Shown one piece after another: positions 16,610 to 25,696 of a stretch of 64,000 nucleotides of DNA. Where the stretch lies: assembly GCF_002150765.1 (NCBI RefSeq), contig NZ_MUYM01000005.1, forward strand, positions 62,001-126,000. The letters are read 5' to 3'. The number at the start of each line of letters is the position of its first letter. Position 1 is the stretch's first letter. The position numbers and the translations under genes are program-made. The stretch comes from Lentzea kentuckyensis. Lineage in GTDB: Bacteria; Actinomycetota; Actinomycetes; Mycobacteriales; Pseudonocardiaceae. The notes below the pieces were generated by a model, which made no database searches, was not told the DNA's origin, and worked only from the letters and a program-made list of their open reading frames with translations.

Positions 16610-17766
16610 CGCCCTTCAAGGAGTGCGTTCAGATCGCCGCGCGGGTCGTCGCCCTTGGTCACGTCCGCGTACGCCTCAAGGGCCTTGCGGGCCTCGGACG
16701 ACATGTTGTTCGGCACCGTGACCTCCAGGGTGATCAGGAGATCTCCGGAAGTGCCGTCGCGCTTCGTGATCCCCTTGCCCCTGGCCCGCAGCACCCGCCC
16801 GGAGGCGGTGCCTGCGGGCACCTTCAAGGTCACCTTGCCGTCCAGCGTCGGCACGGTCAACGTCGTGCCGAGGGCCAGTTCGGTGAACGTCATCGGCGCG
16901 GTGAGCGTCAGGTCGTTGCCCTGGCGGCCGAACACGCTGTGCGGGTTGACGTGCACACGTACGAACAGGTCGCCGGACGGGCCGCCGTTGCGGCCTGGTT
17001 CGCCTTGTCCCGCAAGGCGAATCCGCTGGCCATCGGCGACACCCGATGGGATCCGCACGGTCAGCGTGCGGGTGCGGGTGCTGACGCCGTCGCCACCGCA
17101 CTCGGGGCACGGGTCGTCGATGATCCGGCCGGTGCCACGGCAGTCGCGGCACGGCTCGCTGAACGCGAACGCGCCCTGCGACCGCGTGACCAGGCCGGAA
17201 CCCGAACAGGTCGCGCAGACGTGCGGCGTGGTGCCCGGCTTGGCGCCCGAGCCGCCGCACGTCGTGCAGGCGGCGGGGGACGACAGGCGCAGCGGCACCG
17301 TCGCTCCCTTGACCGCCTCGGTGAAGTCGATGCGGACGTCGGTCTCGACGTCCTCACCACGACGCGGCCGCGTGGCCGAGCCGGCCGATCCGCCGCGCCG
17401 GTTGAACAGGCCGCCGAGCAGGTCGCCCAGCCCGCCACCACCGGTGCCCTGGGCGGCACGGCCGAACAGGTCGTTGACGTCGAAGCCGCCGGCGCCACCG
17501 CCGAACCCGCCGGGGAAGCCACCGCCGCCCGCGAACAGGCGGCGGGCCTCGTCGTACTGCTTGCGCTTGGCCGGGTCCGACAGCACGCCGTAGGCCTCGG
17601 ACACCGCCTTGAAGCGGGCCTCGGCCTTGGCGTCACCGGGGTTCGCGTCGGGGTGCAGCTCGCGGGCGAGCTTGCGGTACGACTTCTTGATCTCGTCCGC
17701 CGACGCGTCGGAGGAGACACCCAGTTCGCGGTAGAAGTCCTTTTCGATCCAGTCCCTAGCACTCAC
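16606..17766 (-). CDS. dnaJ: DnaJ co-chaperone
   Basis: This is a 386-residue type I Hsp40. The J domain includes HPD at 38-40, and a Gly/Phe-rich region follows at about 80-130 (GGGGFPGGFGGGAGGF). Four zinc-binding CxxCxGxG repeats start near residue 168 (CTTCGGSG, CATCSGSG, CRDCRGTG, CPECGGDG), followed by the substrate-binding beta domains. It stimulates DnaK ATPase and binds unfolded proteins. In the operon it follows grpE by about 26 bp and overlaps hspR. The zinc region is complete and I see no anomaly. Confidence 0.96.
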   Translation of the reverse strand: MSARDWIEKDFYRELGVSSDASADEIKKSYRKLARELHPDANPGDAKAEARFKAVSEAYGVLSDPAKRKQYDEARRLFAGGGGFPGGFGGGAGGFDVNDLFGRAAQGTGGGGLGDLLGGLFNRRGGSAGSATRPRRGEDVETDVRIDFTEAVKGATVPLRLSSPAACTTCGGSGAKPGTTPHVCATCSGSGLVTRSQGAFAFSEPCRDCRGTGRIIDDPCPECGGDGVSTRTRTLTVRIPSGVADGQRIRLAGQGEPGRNGGPSGDLFVRVHVNPHSVFGRQGNDLTLTAPMTFTELALGTTLTVPTLDGKVTLKVPAGTASGRVLRARGKGITKRDGTSGDLLITLEVTVPNNMSSEARKALEAYADVTKGDDPRGDLNALLEGR

Positions 17767-17792
17767 CGGACGTCTCCTCCTTTCGTCTTTCG

Positions 17793-18424
17793 TCAGTTCT
17801 CTTCGGCCTGCGGCGCCGGCGCCGGCGCGGGCTCGTGGTCGGTCACCGCGACGAGCGCGGGCCGGACGAGCTTCTCACCGAACCGGTAGCCGCGGCGCAG
17901 CACGGCGGTGACGGTCGGTCCTTCGACGTCCGGGGACGTGCTGTGCTGCACGGCCTCGTGCACCGACGGGTCGAACGCCTCGCCCTCGTGCGCGAACGGC
18001 TCCAGGCCGGTCTTGGCCAACGTGGACACGAGCTTGTCCGCCACGGCCTTGAACGCACCGGTCAGGTCGCCGTGCGCGGCGGCCCGTTCGACGTCGTCCA
18101 GCACTGAGAGCAGCTCGCCGGCCACGGACGCCTTCGCGTTGTTGATCACCGCTTCCCGGTCGCGTTCCACCCGCTTGCGGTAGTTCGCGTACTCGGCGGT
18201 GAGCCGCTGGAGGTCCGCGGTGCGCTCGTCGAGCTGGGTCTTCAGCTCGGCGGCCACCTCGTCCACGACCTCAGCGACCAGGGGCTCGGAAACCGGAGCA
18301 GCGCCTTCCTCGTCGGTCGCGTGGGCCGGCGGCCGGACCTCTCCCGTCTCGGGGTCGATCCGGCGCCGGTCGTTCACGACGACCTGAGGCTGCTCCTCGT
18401 CAGGGGCGGCGTGCCTCGGCTCGG

Positions 18425-18428
<4 letters not shown>
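17793..18428 (-). CDS. grpE: GrpE nucleotide-exchange factor
   Basis: GrpE releases ADP from DnaK and acts as a thermosensor. The 211-residue protein has an acidic disordered N-terminus and a long coiled coil ([20 protein letters not shown]..., about 60-120). The C-terminal beta domain contains [10 protein letters not shown] and [22 protein letters not shown], the family signature. The Ala/Pro-rich end ([13 protein letters not shown]) is typical of actinobacteria. Its ATG overlaps the dnaK stop (18425-18428), indicating translational coupling within the heat-shock operon. Confidence 0.96.
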
Positions 18429-20290
<1,862 letters not shown>

Positions 20291-20313
20291 TGGAGTTCCT
20301 TCCGCTAGTACTT

Positions 20314-20334
20314 GTTGAGTGGTGCTGGCTCAAG
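20314..20334. promoter_or_regulatory. HAIR box proximal to dnaK
   Basis: GTTGAGT-N7-GCTCAAG is an imperfect HspR-associated inverted repeat 24 bp upstream of the dnaK ATG. It probably overlaps the transcription start or the 5' untranslated region. Confidence 0.8.
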
Positions 20335-20352
20335 TTTGCCATCTCACCCAAC

Positions 20353-20373
20353 CTTGAGCCTACCCGACTCAAG
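20353..20373. promoter_or_regulatory. HAIR box distal to dnaK
   Basis: CTTGAGC-N7-ACTCAAG differs from the HspR consensus CTTGAGT-N7-ACTCAAG at one base. Its centre is 39 bp upstream of the proximal box, close to four helical turns, so two HspR complexes could bind the same DNA face. Confidence 0.9.
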
Positions 20374-20430
20374 CTTTCTGACTGACCCAACGGCCGGGAA
20401 GATCTGGTTGTTCCCTCAGAACGCGCCGAA

Positions 20431-20452
20431 GGCCACCCCTTGTGGAGTGGCC
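20431..20452 (-). terminator. Probable terminator of the DUF4097 gene
   Basis: On the minus strand GGCCACTCC pairs with GGGGTGGCC around a four-base loop (one G-T pair), 26 bp after the stop at 20478. No T-tract follows. The stem separates this gene from the dnaK promoter. Confidence 0.55.
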
Positions 20453-20477
20453 CTCGACACAGTCGCCCTCGTCGAAC

Positions 20478-21320
20478 TCAGACCCCGACGACCCTGACCT
20501 CTCCCGAGCCGCTGGTGAGCTTGAGTTCGAGCGACGCGTTCGGATCGGTTGGCACGTTGATCGTGCGATTCTCGTTGTCCGACGTCCCGCTGACCTTGTA
20601 CGGACCCCCCGGCAACCGCAGGGTGATGTCGCCGGACCCGGTGTCGACCTGCACCGACTTGGCCGCGCTGAGCCTGAGGTCGATCCGGCCCGAGCCGGTG
20701 TCGGCGACCACCTGGTTCTCCAGCGCGGTGCCCTCGATGTCCCCGGAGCTGGTGTGGGCCAGCGTCTTGCCCTTGATCGCGTCCAGCTCGATGCGGCCGG
20801 AGCCGAGGTCCCCCGTCACGGTGCCGCCGACCCTGGTCGCCGTGAAGTCACCTGAACCGGTCTTCACCTTGACGTCCCCCGAGATGTCGCGGACGTTGAC
20901 CCGGCCGGACCCGGTCAGGAAGTCGACGGACGCCACCCCGTCGAAGTTCACGTCGCCCGACCCGACCTCGCCGACCACCGCGATGTCGGCGTTCGGCACC
21001 ACGATCTGGTAGTTGATCTCGCAGTCGTTCCCGCAGGTGTCCAGCACCAGGGTGGTGCCCTCGACGCGATGCGAGACGCCGGTCGGCTTGTTGTCCCTGC
21101 CGTGCTCGACCTTGCGGTGGATCCTCGTCTCGGTCAGGCCCTGCTGGTACCTGATCGACACGTCGCCGGAGCCGGTGAGCGCACGCACCGAGGTGAACTT
21201 CTCCGGGACGACGTGGTCGTCCTCGAACTCGTACTTCATGATGCGAATGCCACAGGACGACAGCACTGTGAGCACCGCCCCCACTACCAACGCCACCAGC
21301 GCCGTCCTCATCATGAGCAC
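20478..21320 (-). CDS. DUF4097-family lipoprotein with beta-strand repeats
   Basis: The 280-residue protein starts with a lipoprotein signal (VALVVGAVLTVLSSCGI; lipobox LSSC at about residues 20-23). A repetitive right-handed beta structure follows with recurring TGSGDV/GSGRI turns (ALTGSGDVSIRY, FLTGSGRVNV, VKTGSGDFTA, GDLGSGRIEL, VDTGSGDITL), the hallmark of DUF4097 adhesin-like proteins. It is probably anchored to the outer face of the membrane. Function unknown. It stands upstream of the heat-shock promoter on the same strand but is separated from it by a hairpin. The start may be MMRTALVAL rather than MLMMR. Confidence 0.85.
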   Translation of the reverse strand: MLMMRTALVALVVGAVLTVLSSCGIRIMKYEFEDDHVVPEKFTSVRALTGSGDVSIRYQQGLTETRIHRKVEHGRDNKPTGVSHRVEGTTLVLDTCGNDCEINYQIVVPNADIAVVGEVGSGDVNFDGVASVDFLTGSGRVNVRDISGDVKVKTGSGDFTATRVGGTVTGDLGSGRIELDAIKGKTLAHTSSGDIEGTALENQVVADTGSGRIDLRLSAAKSVQVDTGSGDITLRLPGGPYKVSGTSDNENRTINVPTDPNASLELKLTSGSGEVRVVGV

Positions 21321-21394
21321 AAAAGTAGAGGTGGCGGCACTCAGCTACACGGCAGTCAGCCCCCGAAGGCAGGGTGGGGTTCTCCCTACCTAGT

Positions 21395-21958
21395 TCAGAC
21401 GAGGTCTTCGAGCACTGCGCGGAGGGCTGGCGCGGTGCGCGCCGGGTCGTTCAGGAACTGCGACGACGCGAGGACGTGGGCCGGCGCGATGCGTTCCCAC
21501 AGCAGGCCGTCGACCGGCACCTCGACGATGTGCAGCTCCACGCTCTGCGCCCATCGGCCGATCCGCGACTCGATGCCGCGCAGCACGTCGCCGATCGGCA
21601 ACGCCGCGGGGCTCTGCACGCGGTGCAGCTGCTCGATGCCGGCCTTCAGCGCGATCACCGCGGCCCGGCTGGCCGGCCGGGTCAGCAACGCCTCGGCGTC
21701 CTCCGGCGTGGACGGCTCGGCTCCCCGCGTGCACGCGTCCAGCGCGTCGGCCCACCAGCCCGGCCACTCGGCGGTCACGGCGGCGCGGTCGACGCCCGCG
21801 GGCACCTGCACCGGCAGCGGCGGATCCAGGCCCGGCACGTGCGGCTCGACGTCGACCGACAAGGCCAAGGCGTCGCGCACGTAGAGCGCGGCCAACAGCC
21901 CGAGGCTCACCCCGTGGCTGATGCCGGACACCTCTCGCGCGAACTTCATGACTTCCAT
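21395..21958 (-). CDS. Hypothetical protein, last gene of the SMR-TetR operon
   Basis: I do not recognise this 187-residue protein. It starts MEVMKFAREVSGISHGVSLG, with a good GAGGG five bases upstream. It is soluble, with Trp-rich (EWPGWWADALDACTRG) and helical segments and several His/Glu residues (SVELHIVEVPVDGLLWERI) but no clear catalytic motif. It begins 13 bp inside the 3' end of the TetR gene, so it is translationally coupled to the regulator. Being co-transcribed with a small multidrug exporter and its regulator, it may act on the same compound; that is inference only. Confidence 0.7.
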   Translation of the reverse strand: MEVMKFAREVSGISHGVSLGLLAALYVRDALALSVDVEPHVPGLDPPLPVQVPAGVDRAAVTAEWPGWWADALDACTRGAEPSTPEDAEALLTRPASRAAVIALKAGIEQLHRVQSPAALPIGDVLRGIESRIGRWAQSVELHIVEVPVDGLLWERIAPAHVLASSQFLNDPARTAPALRAVLEDLV

Positions 21959-22545
21959 TGTTCCCTCGTCGCGGCGGTGAAATCGTCGCGGCCGCAGATC
22001 AAGAAGGACACGATTGGCTCCAGCTCGTCCTCGTTCGGCGCGACATCGGCTATCAGGCCCTGGATCAGCAGGCCGTCGACGGCCGCGAGGAGCGCCCGGA
22101 ACGCCACCGGATCCGCCGGCCGGACCGCCTCGATGGCCAGGTCGAGCCACCGGCGCGCGGCCGCCCTCAACTCGGGGCGCCGGCCGGCCAGCAGGTACAG
22201 CTCGTACTCGGCGAGCGTGCGGCCGCGGTTCTCGTTCACGGCCTTGGCCAGGATCGTGGCGATCTCACGGGCGGTGCCACCGCTCGCGACGATCTTGAGC
22301 ATGTCGTCGCACAGCGCCTCGGCCGACCACGTCAGCGTGGCGATCAACAGGTCGTCGAGCGTCGCGAAGTAGTAGGTCGGCGCCGTCGTCGGCACGCCTG
22401 CTTCACGGGCCACGCTGCGGTGCGTCACGCCGGCGAGGCCGTCGCGTTCGATCACGCGCAGGGTGGCCTCGACGATGGCCTGGCGCTTCTTCTCGCCGCG
22501 CGCCCGGCGGCCGTCGATCTTCGGACTGTCTTCGACTGCGGTCAG
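21946..22545 (-). CDS. TetR-family regulator of the SMR exporter operon
   Basis: The 199-residue regulator has its TetR helix-turn-helix near the N-terminus (KKRQAIVEATLRVIERDGLA, VTHRSVAREAGVPTTAPTYYF, ATLDDLL). A C-terminal ligand domain ends ICGRDDFTAATREQWKS. No ATG, GTG or TTG lies in a sensible place. The best start is a CTG at 22545, whose last three bases overlap the SMR stop as CTGA, with GGGAGG five bases upstream inside the SMR gene. This would be a rare CTG start with tight coupling. An inverted repeat at 22889 is the likely operator. Confidence 0.85.
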   Translation of the reverse strand: MTAVEDSPKIDGRRARGEKKRQAIVEATLRVIERDGLAGVTHRSVAREAGVPTTAPTYYFATLDDLLIATLTWSAEALCDDMLKIVASGGTAREIATILAKAVNENRGRTLAEYELYLLAGRRPELRAAARRWLDLAIEAVRPADPVAFRALLAAVDGLLIQGLIADVAPNEDELEPIVSFLICGRDDFTAATREQWKS

Positions 22546-22865
22546 TGCGCCCTCCCGAGTTCGAGCGTCACCACACCTCCGATGATCAACGCCAGCCCGA
22601 TGACCATCGTGGGGTTGAGGGTCTCGCCGAGGAACTTCCAGCCGATGATCGCAACGGCTGCCACGCCGATAGCTGACCACACGGCGTACGCGACGCCTAC
22701 GGGCATACCCAACTTCAACGCGCGCGAGAGCGCCGTGAAGGCGATGGCGTAACCGACGACGACCACGACCGAGGGCCACAGTCTGCTGAAGCCGTCGGAC
22801 AGCTTCAACGAGACGGTGGCGGCGATTTCACCCGCGATCGCCGCGGCGAGATACAGGTACAACAC
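22542..22865 (-). CDS. SMR-family small multidrug exporter
   Basis: The 107-residue, four-helix protein begins VLYLYLAAAIAGEIAATVSLKL, where Glu14 is the essential proton/drug-binding glutamate of the EmrE/SugE family. It continues GMPVGVAYAVWSAIGVAAVAIIGW, then GETLNPTMVIGLALIIGG. The GTG at 22865 has GGAGG six bases upstream and gives the usual family length; a longer frame upstream lacks similarity. It is the first gene of a three-gene operon with TetR and an unknown protein. SMR proteins export quaternary ammonium or guanidinium compounds; the substrate here is unknown. Confidence 0.93.
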   Translation of the reverse strand: MLYLYLAAAIAGEIAATVSLKLSDGFSRLWPSVVVVVGYAIAFTALSRALKLGMPVGVAYAVWSAIGVAAVAIIGWKFLGETLNPTMVIGLALIIGGVVTLELGRAH

Positions 22866-22888
22866 GGCGACCTCCGGCTGCTCAGGAC

Positions 22889-22907
22889 AACTATCTGAAC
22901 GATTGTT
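22889..22907. promoter_or_regulatory. Likely TetR operator of the SMR operon
   Basis: AACTATC-TGAAC-GATTGTT is a 7-5-7 inverted repeat with one mismatch, 24-42 bp upstream of the SMR GTG. It contains the smaller perfect repeat GAAC-GATT-GTTC. It is the only strong dyad in this promoter and is the natural target of the regulator at 21946. Confidence 0.6.
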
Positions 22908-22975
22908 CCATAAGTTTTTGATCAAGTTCTGGATACTTGACCGGTACGCGAGGAGACACCGGCCACGTCCAAGTG

Positions 22976-22991
22976 GTTACTCGCCAGTAAC
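22976..22991. promoter_or_regulatory. TACT-N4-AGTA operator in front of the EtfD-like gene
   Basis: GTTACT-CGCC-AGTAAC is a perfect 6-4-6 inverted repeat ending 19 bp before the ATG at 23010. Its central 12 bases TACTCGCCAGTA are identical to the first operator of the TetR/SCP2 divergent promoter at 60356. This suggests a shared regulator. Confidence 0.7.
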
Positions 22992-23009
22992 GTGTCCTAG
23001 ACTCCCGCC

Positions 23010-25223
23010 ATGACCCTCCAGCTGGTTCTCGGACTCGTCGCCGTGGCGGTGAGCGTCGTCGCCTGGGGCGTGTTCGTCGCCGCCGTGCTGAAGCAGATCA
23101 AGATCATCAGGCTCGGTCAGCCGGACGGGACCCGTTTCGGGCCGTTCATGCCGCGTCTGAAGACGTTGATCGTCGAGTTCGTCGCGCACACCAGAATGGC
23201 GAAGTTCCGTTCGGTCGCCCCGTGGCACTGGATGGTGATGTGGGGCTTCCTCATCGGCTCCGCGGTGCTGTTCGAGGCGTACGGCGAGGTGTTCGACCCG
23301 CACTTCCACTGGCCGATCATCGGCACGTGGTCGGTCTGGCTGCTGCTGGTCGAGCTGCTGGGGCTCGGCACGGTCGTCGGTGGTGTGGTGCTCGCGATCA
23401 TCCGCCAGCGCAACCACCCGCGCCGCGCCGACCGGATCTCCCGGTTCCAGGGTTCCGACTTCAAGTCCGCCTACTTCGTCGAAGCGGTCGTGATCATCGA
23501 GGGTGTCGGCATCCTGATGGTCAAGGCGTTCAAGCAGTCGAGCGGCCTCGAGGCCGCGCCGCTGTGGACGTCGTTCGTGACGCAGCCGCTCGCACACCTG
23601 CTGCCGTCCGCGCCCATCTGGGTGTCGGTGATGGCGTTGGTGAAGCTGCTGAGCGGCATGATCTGGCTGATCGTGGTCGGCCGGAACCTGACGATGGGCG
23701 TCGCCTGGCACCGGTTCTCGGCGTTCTTCAACATCTACTTCAAGCGCGAGGACGACGGCGGCGTCGCTCTCGGCGCCCTGAAGCCGATGATGTCCGGCGG
23801 CAAGGTCCTGGACCTGGAGGAGGCCGACCCGGACAAGGACGTGTTCGGCGTCGGCAAGGTCGAGGACTTCACCTGGAAGGGCGTTCTCGACTTCTCCACC
23901 TGCACCGAGTGCGGCCGCTGCCAGTCGCAGTGCCCCGCCTGGAACACCGGCAAGCCGTTGTCCCCCAAGCTGGTCATCACGCAGCTGCGCGACCACATGT
24001 ACGCCAAGGCGCCGTACCTGCTGGCCGGCGGCTCGCGCGACATGGCCGGTGACGAGGTCGGCCTGACCGAGGACAAGTACGAGGACTACAAGAAGCGCCT
24101 CGAGTCCATCGACGTGCTGGCGATGGCGGAGTCCGAGCGCCCGCTGGTCGGCGGCCCGGACGAGCTGGGCGTCATCGACCCCGAGGTGCTGTGGTCCTGC
24201 ACGACCTGCGGCGCGTGCGTCGAGCAGTGCCCGGTGGACATCGAGCACGTCGACCACATCGTCGACATGCGCCGCTACCAGGTGCTGATCGAGTCGAACT
24301 TCCCGACCGAGCTCGGCGGGATGTTCAAGAACCTGGAGAACAAGGGCAACCCGTGGGGCCAGAACTCCAAGGACCGCCTGGCGTGGACCGACGGCCTCGA
24401 GTTCGAGGTGCCGGTGTTCGACGGCGAGCTGGGCGACGCCGAGTACCTGTTCTGGGTCGGCTGCGCCGGCGCGTTCGAGGACCGCGCCAAGAAGACCACC
24501 CGCGCCGTCGCCGAGCTGCTGCACACCGCCGGGGTCAAGTACACGGTGCTCGGCCCGGAGGAGACCTGCACCGGTGACCCGGCCCGCCGCGCCGGCAACG
24601 AGTTCCTCTTCCAGATGCTCGCGCAGCAGAACGTGGAAGTGCTGAACTCGGTGTTCGAGGACCGGCCCACCGGTCAGCGCAAGATCGTCGTGACCTGCGC
24701 GCACTGCTTCAACACGCTGGCGAACGAGTACCCGCAGGTCGGCGGCACGTACGAGGTCGTGCACCACACGCAGCTGCTGAACAAGCTGGTGCGCGAACGC
24801 CGTCTGGTGCCGGTCGCGCCGGTCACCGAGGACGTCACCTACCACGACCCGTGCTACCTGGGCCGTCACAACAAGGTCTACGAAGCACCGCGTGAGCTCA
24901 TCGGGGCGTCCGGCGCGAAGCTGCGCGAGATGCCGCGGCACGAGGAACGCTCCATGTGCTGTGGTGCCGGTGGCGCCCGCATGTGGATGGAGGAGCGGAT
25001 CGGCAAGCGCATCAACGTCGACCGCGTGGACGAGGCGCTGTCCACCGCGCCGTCGAAGATCGCGACGGGCTGCCCGTTCTGCCGCGTGATGCTCACCGAC
25101 GGCGTGACCGCGCGCCAGTCCGACGGGCTGGCCGGTGCGCACGTCGAGGTCGTGGACGTCGCGCAGATGCTGCTGGAGTCCGTGAAGCGGGGCCAGCCGG
25201 CCACCGAGGACGCGAACGCCTAG
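23010..25223 (+). CDS. etfD: EtfD-like membrane Fe-S oxidoreductase
   Basis: The 737-residue protein has an N-terminal membrane domain of about six helices (about 1-240). Two [4Fe-4S] ferredoxin motifs follow: CTECGRCQSQCP near residue 297 and CTTCGACVEQCP near 396. Two heterodisulfide-reductase-type CCG regions follow (VTCAHCFNTLANEYP near 562, SMCCGAGGARMW near 649). This is the architecture of M. tuberculosis Rv0338c (EtfD), which takes electrons from acyl-CoA dehydrogenases through ETF. That role fits the operator it shares with the beta-oxidation genes at 57-62 kb. It is followed by a strong terminator. The gene symbol is by analogy. Confidence 0.85.
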   Translation: MTLQLVLGLVAVAVSVVAWGVFVAAVLKQIKIIRLGQPDGTRFGPFMPRLKTLIVEFVAHTRMAKFRSVAPWHWMVMWGFLIGSAVLFEAYGEVFDPHFHWPIIGTWSVWLLLVELLGLGTVVGGVVLAIIRQRNHPRRADRISRFQGSDFKSAYFVEAVVIIEGVGILMVKAFKQSSGLEAAPLWTSFVTQPLAHLLPSAPIWVSVMALVKLLSGMIWLIVVGRNLTMGVAWHRFSAFFNIYFKREDDGGVALGALKPMMSGGKVLDLEEADPDKDVFGVGKVEDFTWKGVLDFSTCTECGRCQSQCPAWNTGKPLSPKLVITQLRDHMYAKAPYLLAGGSRDMAGDEVGLTEDKYEDYKKRLESIDVLAMAESERPLVGGPDELGVIDPEVLWSCTTCGACVEQCPVDIEHVDHIVDMRRYQVLIESNFPTELGGMFKNLENKGNPWGQNSKDRLAWTDGLEFEVPVFDGELGDAEYLFWVGCAGAFEDRAKKTTRAVAELLHTAGVKYTVLGPEETCTGDPARRAGNEFLFQMLAQQNVEVLNSVFEDRPTGQRKIVVTCAHCFNTLANEYPQVGGTYEVVHHTQLLNKLVRERRLVPVAPVTEDVTYHDPCYLGRHNKVYEAPRELIGASGAKLREMPRHEERSMCCGAGGARMWMEERIGKRINVDRVDEALSTAPSKIATGCPFCRVMLTDGVTARQSDGLAGAHVEVVDVAQMLLESVKRGQPATEDANA

Positions 25224-25236
25224 TCGTCGCAGGAGA

Positions 25237-25269
25237 AAGGCCCTCGGTCCCGTGTGGACCGAGGGCCTT
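25237..25269 (+). terminator. Strong terminator after the EtfD-like gene
   Basis: A perfect 14-bp stem (AAGGCCCTCGGTCC with its exact complement at 25256-25269) closes a five-base loop, followed by a pyrimidine-rich TCTTCG. It lies 13 bp after the stop at 25223 and 14 bp before the end of the convergent gene at 25284, so it can serve both. Confidence 0.9.
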
Positions 25270-25283
25270 CTTCGTCGGTGGGG

Positions 25284-25664
25284 TCAGTCGTTGTCGGTGA
25301 TCTTGTCGTAGATCACGTTCAGCACCCAGCTGGTCAGAGCGACGATGATCGCGCCCCAGAACGCGGGCCAGAAGCCGTCCACGCGGAACGGCAGGTCGAG
25401 CTGTTCGGCGATCCACCCGGTGAACATGAACAGCAGCGCGTTCACCACGAGCCCGATCAGGCCGAGCGTGACCAGGTAGAACAGGCAGCCGAAGAACTTC
25501 ACGAGCGGCTTCACGACCGCGTTCACCAGGCCGAAGATCACCGCGACGCCGATCAGCGTGAGGATTCTCGAACCGGTGGTGCCCTCGCCCAGGTCGATGC
25601 CGGGGAGGGCGGTCGACACCCAGACCGCCACGGCAGTCAGCAGCACATGCACCAAGATGCCCAT
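25284..25664 (-). CDS. Holin-4-superfamily (YvlD-like) membrane protein
   Basis: The 126-residue protein has four hydrophobic helices (GILVHVLLTAVAVWVSTALP, LIGVAVIFGLVNAVVKPLV, FYLVTLGLIGLVVNALLFMF, FWPAFWGAIIVALTSWVLNV). The LVNAVVKPLVKF segment is typical of the phage_holin_4_2/YvlD family. These proteins are common on bacterial chromosomes, are not holins in practice, and have no firm function. It is a single gene whose 3' end meets the EtfD terminator. Confidence 0.85.
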   Translation of the reverse strand: MGILVHVLLTAVAVWVSTALPGIDLGEGTTGSRILTLIGVAVIFGLVNAVVKPLVKFFGCLFYLVTLGLIGLVVNALLFMFTGWIAEQLDLPFRVDGFWPAFWGAIIVALTSWVLNVIYDKITDND

Positions 25665-25696
25665 GCCGCAGACTAACCGTGAGCGGTCCTATGTGG

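Noticed and set aside
22977..25142. Open frame of about 720 codons antisense to the EtfD-like gene
   Set aside because: It has the same composition artefact. The plus-strand gene carries intact Fe-S and CCG motifs.
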